The notes beneath the pieces are model-generated. The model had not been told where the DNA came from. It did not search any database and was given only the letters and a program-made list of their open reading frames with translations. The position numbers were made by a program, and so were the translations under genes. This document shows, one piece after another, positions 48,517 through 57,445 of a stretch of 64,000 bases of DNA (within the stretch, counting starts at the first letter, position 1; each line of letters opens with the position of its first letter). This DNA comes from DATBRV01 sp036560145 (GTDB taxonomy: Bacteria > Myxococcota_A > UBA9160 > SMWR01): positions 27,891-91,890 of the forward strand of contig DATBRV010000011.1 of assembly GCA_036560145.1 (NCBI GenBank). Direction: 5' to 3'.

Positions 48517-48831
48517 ATGGGTGACGTCAAGCAATTCGACTTCTCCGTATTCACGGACCAGCAGCTCCTGCACCTGCATGCGCAAGTGCGGGCCGAGATC
48601 ACGCGCCGGCAGCTCGCCGCCAAGCGGCTCAAGGTCCGCTATGGCCGCTCGGTCGAGATCGAGGGTCCGAAATACCGGAACCCCCAGAACTCGGCCGAGA
48701 CCTGGTCCGGGCGCGGCAAGCGACCCCATTGGGTCGAGATCGCGCTCGCGCGCGGCGCCTCGCTCGAGAGCCTCGCGATCGACGACAACCACCCCGTTCC
48801 GCACGCCCGAGATCCCCGCCGCCGGCGCTAG
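48517..48831 (+). CDS. H-NS-family nucleoid-associated protein
   Basis: 104 residues from ATG 48517, with a weak ribosome-binding site (TTGGAG). The C-terminal half carries the H-NS DNA-binding domain, KYRNPQNSAETWSGRGKRP followed by HWVEIALARG, where the Trp-Ser-Gly-Arg-Gly-Lys/Arg-x-Pro loop inserts into AT-rich minor groove. The N-terminus (VFTDQQLLHLHAQVRAEITRR) is helical and short, as in H-NS-like proteins that form dimers. It probably silences AT-rich or foreign DNA; its own promoter is not apparent. H-NS homologues are mostly found in beta- and gammaproteobacteria. Confidence 0.75.
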   Translation: MGDVKQFDFSVFTDQQLLHLHAQVRAEITRRQLAAKRLKVRYGRSVEIEGPKYRNPQNSAETWSGRGKRPHWVEIALARGASLESLAIDDNHPVPHARDPRRRR

Positions 48832-48888
48832 CCGCCCGCCCGACCCACCGCGCAGGGCCCGCTAGACTGCCCGGTCGGGAGGGTTCCG

Positions 48889-49893
48889 ATGGCGTCCGCG
48901 GTCCAGAACTGGGGCGAGATCCTGCGCACGCAGAATCTTCCGCCCGATCGGCCGATGGATCTGGTCTCGCGCTGGCTGCTGATCACGCGCGCGAGCGTCT
49001 TCCCGATGACGCTCACCTCGGGCGCGGTCGGCGGCCTGCTCGCGATCGGCGCGCCCCACAACCACTGGCTCTACTTTTCGGCCGCGCTGCTCGGGCTGCT
49101 GCTCGCGCACGCGGCCAACAACATGATCAACGACTACTTCGACCTCGAGGGAGGGGTCGACACCCAGGACTACGTGCGCGCGCTCTACGCGCCGCATCCC
49201 GTGCTCTCGGGCCTGATCTCGAAGACCGGCCTGCTGATCGCGATCGCGATCGTGAACCTCATCGATCTCGGCCTGCTGGTCTTCCTCACCGAGCGGCGCG
49301 GCTGGCCGGTGGCCCTGTTCGCGCTGCTGGGCCTCTTCATCAGCGTCTTCTACGTGGCGCCGCCGCTCCAGCTCAAGCACCGGGGATTCGGCGAGCCGGG
49401 GGTCTTCGTGGTCTGGGGCCCCCTGATGATCGGCGGCACCTATTACGTCACGGCGGGGACGCTGCCGCCCTGGGTGCTGGTCGCGAGCCTTCCCTACGCG
49501 CTGCTCGTCACGACCGTGCTGATGGGCAAGCACGTCGACAAGCTGGAGGCCGACACCGCGAAGGGCATCCGCACGCTGCCGGTGATCCTGGGCCGCGAGC
49601 GCGCGCTCTTCCTCACCCAGCAGCTGCTGGTCAGCTTCTTCGTCTTCGTGATCTGCCTGGTGCTGACGGGCACGCTCTCGGTCTGGACGCTGCTGGTGCT
49701 GCTGGCGCTGCCGCAGCTGTGGAAGGTGCTGAAGGTGCTGACGCAGCCGCGCCCCGAGGCGGCCCCGCCGAACTATCCGTTGTGGCCGCTCTGGTACGTG
49801 GCCTGGTGCTTCCTGGTCACGCGCCGCGCGGGGGCGCTCTTCGTGCTCGGACTGATCCTCGAGGCGATCTATCCGGTGCGCCTGCCGACCTGA
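48889..49893 (+). CDS. UbiA-family prenyltransferase
   Basis: 334 residues, about eight membrane helices. The two Asp-rich motifs are visible: NNMINDYFDLEGG and GKHVDKLEADTAKGI. Members transfer prenyl chains to quinone precursors or other aromatics; the MenA group matches best by motif spacing, but no menaquinone gene is nearby. ATG 48889 has GGGAGGG upstream and a TAGACT box 20 bp before the start. The next gene starts 2 bp after it. Confidence 0.75.
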   Translation: MASAVQNWGEILRTQNLPPDRPMDLVSRWLLITRASVFPMTLTSGAVGGLLAIGAPHNHWLYFSAALLGLLLAHAANNMINDYFDLEGGVDTQDYVRALYAPHPVLSGLISKTGLLIAIAIVNLIDLGLLVFLTERRGWPVALFALLGLFISVFYVAPPLQLKHRGFGEPGVFVVWGPLMIGGTYYVTAGTLPPWVLVASLPYALLVTTVLMGKHVDKLEADTAKGIRTLPVILGRERALFLTQQLLVSFFVFVICLVLTGTLSVWTLLVLLALPQLWKVLKVLTQPRPEAAPPNYPLWPLWYVAWCFLVTRRAGALFVLGLILEAIYPVRLPT

Positions 49894-49895
49894 GC

Positions 49896-51572
49896 ATGTC
49901 CGGCCCGATCCGCTCGCTGCTCGACAGCCGCCGCGACCAGATGCTGCCGATCCTCGCGTCGGCGGAGAGCGACCGGCTGCGGCGCTTCGGGCAGATGCGC
50001 TCCTTCGCCGCCGGCGAAAGGCTGGTCGGGATCGGCGAGGTGGGACACGGCCTCACCGTGATCCTGGGCGGCGAGGTGGCCATCACCCATCGCGACGGGC
50101 GGGGCCGCAGCCAGACCATCGTCACCCACGGCGCGGGCTCCTTCATGGGCGAGCTCGCGCAGCTCTCGGGTCGCCCGTCCCTGGTCGACGCCCACGCCGT
50201 GGGGCCGGTCGAGGCGGTGGTCATCTCGCCGGAGCGGCTGCGGGCCCTGCTGGTGGCGGAGGCCGAGCTGGGCGAGCGGATCATGCGCGCCCTGATCCTG
50301 CGCCGTGTCAACCTGATCCAGCAGGGAGCCGGCGGACCGGTGATCCTCGGCCGCGCCGAAGACGGCGACGTGCTGCGGATCGCCAACTTCCTGTCCCGCA
50401 ACGGCCACCCGCACCAGTCGCTGGATCCCGAGAGCGATCCCGAGGCGAGGGCCCTGATGGAGCGCTTCGCGCTCGACCCGGGCCAGCTCCCGATCGTGCT
50501 GTGTCCCGGCGGTCAGCTGCTCGAGAACCCCAGCGAGTCCGAGCTCGGCCGATGTCTGGGCCTGGTCGGCCCGATCGATCCCACCCGCATCTTCGACGTC
50601 GCGATCGTGGGCGCCGGCCCGGCCGGCCTGGCGGCCGCGGTCTACGCGGCGTCCGAGGGGCTTTCCGTCCTGGTGCTCGACCGCCAGGCCTTCGGCGGCC
50701 AGGCCGGCGCCTCCTCCCGGATCGAGAACTACCTGGGCTTTCCGACCGGCATCAGCGGGATGGCGCTGATGGCGCGCGCCTTCAATCAGGCCCAGAAGTT
50801 CGGGGCCGAGATGGCGATTCCGGACGACGTGGTCAGCCTGGACGACGGCGCGGGAACCGGGGGCGGCGGATTCCGGCTCTGCCTCGCCAGCCAGGAATGC
50901 GTGAGCGCCCGCGCGCTGGTGATCGCCAGCGGGGCCCGCTACCGGCGGCTCGCGGTCGAGGATTTCGGTGCCTTCGAATGCACGTCAATCCATTTTTGGG
51001 CTTCGCCGCTGGAAGGACGCCTGTGCGCCGGCCAGGAGGTGGCGGTGGTGGGCGGCGGCAATTCCGCCGGCCAGGCGACGGTCTATCTGGCGGAGCAGGT
51101 GGCCAAGGTCTGGCTGCTGGTGCGCGGGGCCAGCCTGGGCGCGAGCATGTCGCGCTATCTGGTCGACCGGATCGCGTCGCTTCCGAACGTCGAGGTGCTG
51201 ACGCAGGCGCAGGTCAGCGGGCTCGAGGGCCGCGGCGGCACGCTCGAGGCGATCCGCTGGCGAAGGGGTGCCTCCGGCCACGAGACGCGGCGCCCGATCC
51301 GCCATCTCTTCCTCTTCATCGGCGCGGATCCCAACACCGATTGGCTGTCACGCTCGGGTGTAGCGCTCGACGACAAGGGTTTCGTGCGCACGGGCGGGGA
51401 AGCCGGTGGCGATCGCCGTCTGCTCGAGACGAGCCGGCGCGGCGTATTCGCCATCGGCGACGTCCGCTCCGGCTCGATCAAGCGCGTCGCCGCCTCCGTC
51501 GGCGAGGGCGCCCAGGTGGTCGCCGCGTTGCACGCGTTCCTGGCGGATTTCGCATCCGTACCGGGAAATTGA
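49896..51572 (+). CDS. cNMP-domain / thioredoxin-reductase-like flavoprotein lacking CxxC
   Basis: 558 residues. N-terminal cyclic-nucleotide-binding-like domain (~25-150): RRFGQMRSFAAGERLVGIGE, LTVILGGEVAITHRDG and GSFMGELAQLSGRPSLVDA. The linker GHPHQSLD-x-ESDPEARALM resembles a thioredoxin-fold module. Then FDVAIVGAGPAGLAAAVYA (FAD), QAGASSRIENYLGFPTGISG, VVGGGNSAGQATVYL (NADPH) and FAIGDVRSGSIKRVA. The redox CxxC of thioredoxin reductase is absent (the site reads TSIHFWASPLEGRLC), as in similar fused proteins. The function is unknown; an FAD/NADPH sensor is possible. Confidence 0.78.
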   Translation: MSGPIRSLLDSRRDQMLPILASAESDRLRRFGQMRSFAAGERLVGIGEVGHGLTVILGGEVAITHRDGRGRSQTIVTHGAGSFMGELAQLSGRPSLVDAHAVGPVEAVVISPERLRALLVAEAELGERIMRALILRRVNLIQQGAGGPVILGRAEDGDVLRIANFLSRNGHPHQSLDPESDPEARALMERFALDPGQLPIVLCPGGQLLENPSESELGRCLGLVGPIDPTRIFDVAIVGAGPAGLAAAVYAASEGLSVLVLDRQAFGGQAGASSRIENYLGFPTGISGMALMARAFNQAQKFGAEMAIPDDVVSLDDGAGTGGGGFRLCLASQECVSARALVIASGARYRRLAVEDFGAFECTSIHFWASPLEGRLCAGQEVAVVGGGNSAGQATVYLAEQVAKVWLLVRGASLGASMSRYLVDRIASLPNVEVLTQAQVSGLEGRGGTLEAIRWRRGASGHETRRPIRHLFLFIGADPNTDWLSRSGVALDDKGFVRTGGEAGGDRRLLETSRRGVFAIGDVRSGSIKRVAASVGEGAQVVAALHAFLADFASVPGN

Positions 51573-51613
51573 TAAACTGCTCCCCCCAATCGAAAGCGGA
51601 AGGGACCTGAAAG

Positions 51614-52845
<1,232 letters not shown>

Positions 52846-52849
<4 letters not shown>

Positions 52850-53469
52850 CTCCGCCGGCGGCGAGCGAGGGCGAGAGCGAGCAGGCCGCCGCCGAGGAGC
52901 GCGGCGCTCGCGGGCTCGGGGATCACCTGGAGGGTGATGTTCTCCGAGACGAGGTCGCCCACCTTCTCGCCGAATTCGTCGATGTAGCGCGCCTTGATCG
53001 ACGACGAATCCGGCGTGGTGAAGAGCGTGCCGGTATCCATCTCGAGATCGAAGACCCAGGCGTAGGTTCCGCCCGGCACCGCCACGCCGGTGCTCCCGGC
53101 GTAGGCGCAGTCAAAGCCGGAGCCCGAGCCGGAGCACCCGTTCGCGTTCAGGCCGCCCATCCAGGTGGTCCAGCCCCCCGCCACGAAGGGGGCGCTGAAG
53201 AGCGACATGTTGACCAGCATCGAGCTCACCTTGACCGCGACCGCGTTGAGCAGGATGCCGCCGCCGTTGTAGGCGGACGTGTCGATCGTGAGGGTGATCC
53301 GGAAGGTCTCGGTGGTCGCCGTCGTGCTGATCGGGCTGCCGCTGTATTCGAGCGTGTAGATCGAGCCCTGGCAGGTGCCGCAGTCGGGGCCGATCGGGTC
53401 GGCGGAGGCGCTGCCTCCGAGGAGCGCCAGGGCCGCCAGCGTCAGCAACGAAACAGCGCAATTCCGCAT
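52846..53469 (-). CDS. PEP-CTERM-sorted exported protein
   Basis: 207 residues. An N-terminal signal peptide (VSLLTLAALALLGGSASA) and the C-terminal PEP-CTERM signal VIPEPASAALLGGGLLALALARRRRS-type: PEP, a hydrophobic helix, then a basic tail. The mature domain is beta-rich with a Cys pair at CGTCQG and others (GCSGSGSGFDC). Such proteins are processed by exosortase and become surface-anchored or part of the exopolysaccharide matrix. No exosortase or EPS cluster lies in the window. A sigma-54-like promoter is directly upstream. Confidence 0.85.
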
Positions 53470-53649
53470 CAGGATCCCCTTCCACGAGAAGCCGGAGTGA
53501 AGTATCGCTGCAATTTTCGTTCCCCGGCCGAACTATTCGCCGGCCGAAGAAATAACCTCGGATTCGCAGGGGCTTACGTCGCAGGGTCGAGATCCCACAT
53601 CCCTGCATAACGGAATGGCTTTTCCCAATTTGGACAGGCCGTTGGACCT
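53470..53649 (-). promoter_or_regulatory. PEP-CTERM gene leader and regulatory region
   Basis: 180 bp with an AT-richer composition. It contains the sigma-54-like box at 53509-53523, two copies of CCGGCCGAA (53524-53548) whose CGGCCG cores can also pair, and an inverted repeat GCAGGG-N14-CCCTGC at 53581-53606. The repeats lie 20-100 bp upstream of the box, where an enhancer-binding activator (PrsR type) would be expected. Confidence 0.5.
53509..53523 (-). promoter_or_regulatory. Sigma-54 (RpoN) promoter
   Basis: Reading on the minus strand: GGAACG-AAAA-TTGCA, against the consensus GGCACG-N4-TTGCA; one mismatch, with invariant GG and GC exactly 10 bases apart. The start ATG 53469 is ~40 bases downstream, so the transcript would begin about 30 bases before it, leaving room for AAGGGG as ribosome-binding site. 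Sigma-54 control of PEP-CTERM genes via the PrsK/PrsR system is known in other bacteria. Confidence 0.6.
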
Positions 53650-54486
53650 TTAGAGCCTCAGCAGGACCCGCTCGATCGCCTCGACGATGCCGCCTTCGGC
53701 GTTGCTGCGGGCGACGAATCCGGCCGCCGCTCGCGCGGATTCCACGGCGTTTCCCATCGCGATGCCGAAGCCCGCGCGGCTCAGCATCTCGGCGTCGCTC
53801 ACGTCGTCGCCGACGGCCGCGATCTCCTCCGGCGCGATCCCGGCCTGCTCGGCCACGCGCGCGAGCGCGCCCCATTTTCCCGACCGGGGCGACAGGAACT
53901 CGAGGATCGCCCCCTGATAGTTCTTGTTCTGGATCACGTGCGTGTGTACGCGGGGGCCGAGCACGTCGGCGGCGCGCGCGCGCAGTGCGCCGAGCTCCTC
54001 GGCGCCCGCCATCAGGCTGGCCATGATCACGTCCGCGCGGCCCTCGGCCGCGAGGTCCTCGACCTCCCGGCAATGGGCGCCGTGATCGCGCATGTATTCG
54101 CGCTGGAACGGGTGGGCGTGCGCGGAGCGCTCGGTCAGGAAATCGGTCGCTTCGGGATAGGCGTCGACGTAGACGAGCGGCGGGCCGACGCTGCGCGCGA
54201 GCGCCAGCACCTCCGGGTAGACCTCCGCCGGAAGATAATGGTGGTGCAGGGTGCGGGAGCTGGCGAGATCTTTCACCAGCGCCCCGTTGTTGACGACGAT
54301 CGGCCCTTCGATCTCGAGGGCGCGCGCGATCGGCAGCGCGGTGCGGTAGCGCCGACCCGTGCACAGCACGACGGCGAGGCCCGCGTGCCGCGCGGCGGCC
54401 ACCGCGCCCTTCGCGGCGTCGGTGAGGGCGCCGTAGGGATCGAGCAGCGTCCCGTCGATGTCGAGTGCCAGCAGGCGCGTGCGCAT
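53650..54486 (-). CDS. HAD-superfamily phosphatase (Cof-type)
   Basis: 278 residues. LLALDIDGTLLDPYG (motif I, both Asp), VVLCTGRRYRTALPIAR (motif II), and IAAVGDDVSDAEMLSRAG (motif IV) are clear, with the type IIB cap in between. These enzymes dephosphorylate sugar or cofactor phosphates, such as FMN. ATG 54486 overlaps the upstream glycosylase stop. Downstream is the PEP-CTERM promoter region. Confidence 0.85.
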   Translation of the reverse strand: MRTRLLALDIDGTLLDPYGALTDAAKGAVAAARHAGLAVVLCTGRRYRTALPIARALEIEGPIVVNNGALVKDLASSRTLHHHYLPAEVYPEVLALARSVGPPLVYVDAYPEATDFLTERSAHAHPFQREYMRDHGAHCREVEDLAAEGRADVIMASLMAGAEELGALRARAADVLGPRVHTHVIQNKNYQGAILEFLSPRSGKWGALARVAEQAGIAPEEIAAVGDDVSDAEMLSRAGFGIAMGNAVESARAAAGFVARSNAEGGIVEAIERVLLRL

Positions 54487-55403
54487 CAGGCGCCCGCTCC
54501 CGGGCGGGGGCTGCGCCTCTCCTCGAGCTCCTCGAGCGTGCGCGGCCAGTCCGCGTGGAGCAGGCGCGAGAGAGCGCGGTCGGCGAGCAGGCGGCCCTGC
54601 GTCTGGCAGGGCGCGCAGTAGTTCGTCTCATTCGCGGCGAAGACGATCCGCTGGACCGGTGCGCCGCAGTCGGGGCACGCCTGGCGGTAGCGCCCGTGCA
54701 CCGCCATCCCTTCGCGGAAGGCGGTCACGCGCTCGGGGAAGCGGTCGCCGGCCTCGGCGCGCAGCCGCTCGGTCCAGTCGAGCAGGGTCGTCTGCGCGGC
54801 GGCGAAGAGCCGCGCGTGCTCGGCCTCCGTGAGCCTTCCCGCCAGCTTCACGGGCGAGAGCCGCGCCCGGTGCAGGATCTCGTCGGAATAGGCGTTCCCG
54901 ATGCCCGAGAGGACGTGCGGATCGGTGAGCGCGCGCTTGAGCGTGTGCCTCGTCGCGGCGAGCCGCGCGCGAAACGCCTCGGGGCCCGCCTCCAGCACCT
55001 CGAGGCCGCCCGGATCGTGCTGCGCGAGCGCCGCCTCGCCCTGCACGAGGTGGAGCGACGCGCGCTTGCGGGTCGCCGCTTCCGTGAGCGTGAGGACTCC
55101 CGATGAGAACCCGAAGCGCGCCAGCGGGCGGGCGCGTCCGGCGGCTCCGCCCGCTTCGCTCCAGCGCAGGCGCCCCGCGATCATCAGGTGCAGGATCAGG
55201 AAGAGATCGCCCTCGAGCGCGAGCACCACCCGTTTGCCCAGGCGCCGGACCCCGGCGACCCGCCGGCCCTCGGCCGCCGCGAGCGGCGGGTCCACGCTGC
55301 GCAGCAGGGCCGGGCCAAGCACCCGGACTGATTCGAGCGTGGCTCCATCCACACGCTTGGCGAGGGCTTCGACGTAGAGCGTGATATCCGGGAGCTCGGG
55401 CAC
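54486..55403 (-). CDS. Fpg/Nei-family DNA glycosylase
   Basis: 305 residues starting MPELPDITLYVEAL: the Pro and Glu after Met are the catalytic residues. VRRLGKRVVLALEGDLFLILHLM carries the conserved Lys, LSGIGNAYSDEILHRARLSP is the H2TH helix, and QACPDCGAPVQRIVFAANETNYCAPCQ the zinc finger. It excises oxidised bases and nicks abasic DNA. Longer than E. coli Fpg (269). ATG 55403; divergent from the methanethiol-oxidase operon. Confidence 0.87.
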   Translation of the reverse strand: MPELPDITLYVEALAKRVDGATLESVRVLGPALLRSVDPPLAAAEGRRVAGVRRLGKRVVLALEGDLFLILHLMIAGRLRWSEAGGAAGRARPLARFGFSSGVLTLTEAATRKRASLHLVQGEAALAQHDPGGLEVLEAGPEAFRARLAATRHTLKRALTDPHVLSGIGNAYSDEILHRARLSPVKLAGRLTEAEHARLFAAAQTTLLDWTERLRAEAGDRFPERVTAFREGMAVHGRYRQACPDCGAPVQRIVFAANETNYCAPCQTQGRLLADRALSRLLHADWPRTLEELEERRSPRPGAGA

Positions 55404-55499
55404 GCAGGGAGGATGTCACGTCGGCGGGGTGGGCGCTTCCAGCGCCCAGCTGGTGCGCGCGCGGTGGTAAAATCGCGCACCCATCCGGAGGTCGCGAAG

Positions 55500-56801
55500 A
55501 TGTCGATCGGTTCCATTCGCCCGCTGCTTTCCGCGCTCTGCCTGCTCGGGCTCGCGAGCCCGCTTCCGGCGCGCGCCGACGAGACGTGCCAGAGCCCGTA
55601 TCTCCCGCGCCTGGTCGGGCAGGAGGACTTCATCTACGTCTGGACCCTCGGGATCGAGGGAGTCGGCGACGGCTCGGACAAGCTGGTGACCGTCGGCGCG
55701 AACCCGGAGCGAGAGGGCTACGGCAAGGTCGTCTCCAGCGTCTCGGTCGGCGGCCGCCACGAGGCGCACCACGGCGGGCCCACCGACGACCGTCGTCACC
55801 TCTGGGTCGGCGGACTCGACGACAGCAGCATCTTCATCTTCGACGTGGCGAGCGATCCGGCGCGCCCGAAGCTCGTGCGCACGCTCACCGACTTCCCGCA
55901 GAAGACCGGAGGCGTAGTGGGCCCCCACGGCTTCTACGCGCTCCCCGGCCGCATGCTGATCTCCGCGCTCTCGAACGCCAAGGACGGAGGCGGGCGGACG
56001 GCGCTGGTCGAGTACAACCACGACGGCGAGTTCATCCGCACCATCTGGATGCCGGAGGACGCCTCCTACGGCTACGACGCGCGCATCAAGCCCGAGCTCA
56101 ACCGCATGCTCACGTCGTCCTTCACGGGCAAGAACAACTACATGCGCAAGCTCCCCGACCTGATGGGCGATGCGGAGGCGATGAAGAACTTTGGCAGCAC
56201 CATGGTGGTGTGGGACTACCACGCCCGGAAGCCGCTCCAGGTGCTGAAGGTTCCCGGCGCGCCGCTCGAGATCCGCTGGGCCCTCGGGAACGACCATCAC
56301 TACGCCTTCACGGCCGCGGCCCTGACGTCGAAGCTGATCGGGGTGTTCCGCAAGCCGGACGGGAGCTTCGAGGCGGTCGAGATCGCCGACATCGGCGATC
56401 CCAGCAAGACGCCGCTGCCGGTCGACATCAGCCTCTCCTCCGACGACAAGTTCCTGTTCGTCGACACCTTCATGGACGGAAAGGTCCGCGTCTTCGACGT
56501 CTCGCAGCCGCGCGCGCCGAAGGTCGTCTACGAGCAGAAAATCGGGCCGCAGCTGAACATGGTCTCGCAATCCTGGGACGGGAAGCGGCTCTACTTCACC
56601 ACCTCCCTGCTCGCGAACTGGGACGGCGTCGGAGGCGACGACGCGCAGTTCCTGAAGGCCTTCGGCTGGGATGGGAAGCAGCTGACGCCGCGCTTCGAGA
56701 TCGACTTCCGCAAGCAGCAGCTGGGCCGGCCGCACATCATGAACTTCGGACAGAAGGGCCTCTACAAGACCCAGGGGCAGCCGGGCGGCGAGGCCGGTTG
56801 A
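55500..56801 (+). CDS. mtoX: Methanethiol oxidase (SBP56 / selenium-binding protein family)
   Basis: 433 residues with a signal peptide (RPLLSALCLLGLASPLPARA), so the mature protein is periplasmic. HEAHHGGPTDDRRHLWVGGLDDSSIFIFDV, VGPHGFYALPGRMLISALSN, NFGSTMVVWDYHARKP, PLEIRWALGNDHHYAF and QLGRPHIMNFGQKGLYK reproduce the SBP56 seven-bladed repeat with its copper-binding His/Cys. Bacterial MtoX oxidises methanethiol to formaldehyde, H2S and H2O2. ATG 55500 follows GGAGG; TAAAAT at 55468-55473 could be the -10. The SCO gene downstream is the known partner for copper delivery. Confidence 0.85.
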   Translation: MSIGSIRPLLSALCLLGLASPLPARADETCQSPYLPRLVGQEDFIYVWTLGIEGVGDGSDKLVTVGANPEREGYGKVVSSVSVGGRHEAHHGGPTDDRRHLWVGGLDDSSIFIFDVASDPARPKLVRTLTDFPQKTGGVVGPHGFYALPGRMLISALSNAKDGGGRTALVEYNHDGEFIRTIWMPEDASYGYDARIKPELNRMLTSSFTGKNNYMRKLPDLMGDAEAMKNFGSTMVVWDYHARKPLQVLKVPGAPLEIRWALGNDHHYAFTAAALTSKLIGVFRKPDGSFEAVEIADIGDPSKTPLPVDISLSSDDKFLFVDTFMDGKVRVFDVSQPRAPKVVYEQKIGPQLNMVSQSWDGKRLYFTTSLLANWDGVGGDDAQFLKAFGWDGKQLTPRFEIDFRKQQLGRPHIMNFGQKGLYKTQGQPGGEAG

Positions 56802-57445
56802 TCCGGCAAGTCTCTTTGACGCTGCTCGCGGCCGGATCGCTGGCGGCTTCGGCCGGCGAGGCGCCCCCGCTCTACGAGCTGCCCGCCGCCGGGAGCTACG
56901 CGCTCCCCCCGATCGACCGCGTGTCCGAGCACGTGCTGCTCGGCTCCGACGGGAAGCCCGCGCCGCTGCTCGGCCTCGCGCACGGCCGCTTCGCGATCGT
57001 CGCGTTCGTCTACCTCGGCTGCCACGACGCCGCCGGCTGCCCGCTGCTGCTGGCCGCGCTCCAGGCCACCGATCGCCGGCTGGCGGCGAGCCCCGAGCTG
57101 CGCGGCCGGGTGCGCCTGGTCACCGTGAGCTTCGATCCCGCGCGGGATGGCCCGGCCGAGATGGCGAGCCTGCGCCGCGCGCTGGCGCCGCGCGGCGAGT
57201 GGCTCTTCTTCACCAGCCGCGACGAAGCCGAGCTGCGCCCGGTGCTGGAGGACTTCGGCCAGGATGCCGTGCGCGAGCTGGCGCGCGAGGGCGCGGGCGA
57301 GAGCGCCCTGCGCCACGTGGCGAAGGTCTTCCTGGTGGACGGCGAGGGCCGGATCCGGAACGTCTACGGCAGCGGCTTCCTCGATGCGAACCTGCTGGTG
57401 CGGGATCTGGAGACGCTGCTGGGCGAGCACTCCGCGGCCCGATGA
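56798..57445 (+). CDS. SCO1/SenC-like copper chaperone
   Basis: 215 residues from TTG 56798, overlapping the mtoX stop (TTGA). An N-terminal hydrophobic segment (VSLTLLAAGSLAASAG) exports or anchors it. The thioredoxin-like fold has FVYLGCHDAAGCPLLLAAL, a Cys-x5-Cys metal site instead of CxxxC, and the distal His in LRHVAKVFLVDGEGRIRNVYG. SCO proteins deliver copper to oxidases; in mtoX operons they are thought to metallate MtoX. Stop overlaps the next start (ATGA). Confidence 0.8.
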   Translation: MIRQVSLTLLAAGSLAASAGEAPPLYELPAAGSYALPPIDRVSEHVLLGSDGKPAPLLGLAHGRFAIVAFVYLGCHDAAGCPLLLAALQATDRRLAASPELRGRVRLVTVSFDPARDGPAEMASLRRALAPRGEWLFFTSRDEAELRPVLEDFGQDAVRELAREGAGESALRHVAKVFLVDGEGRIRNVYGSGFLDANLLVRDLETLLGEHSAAR

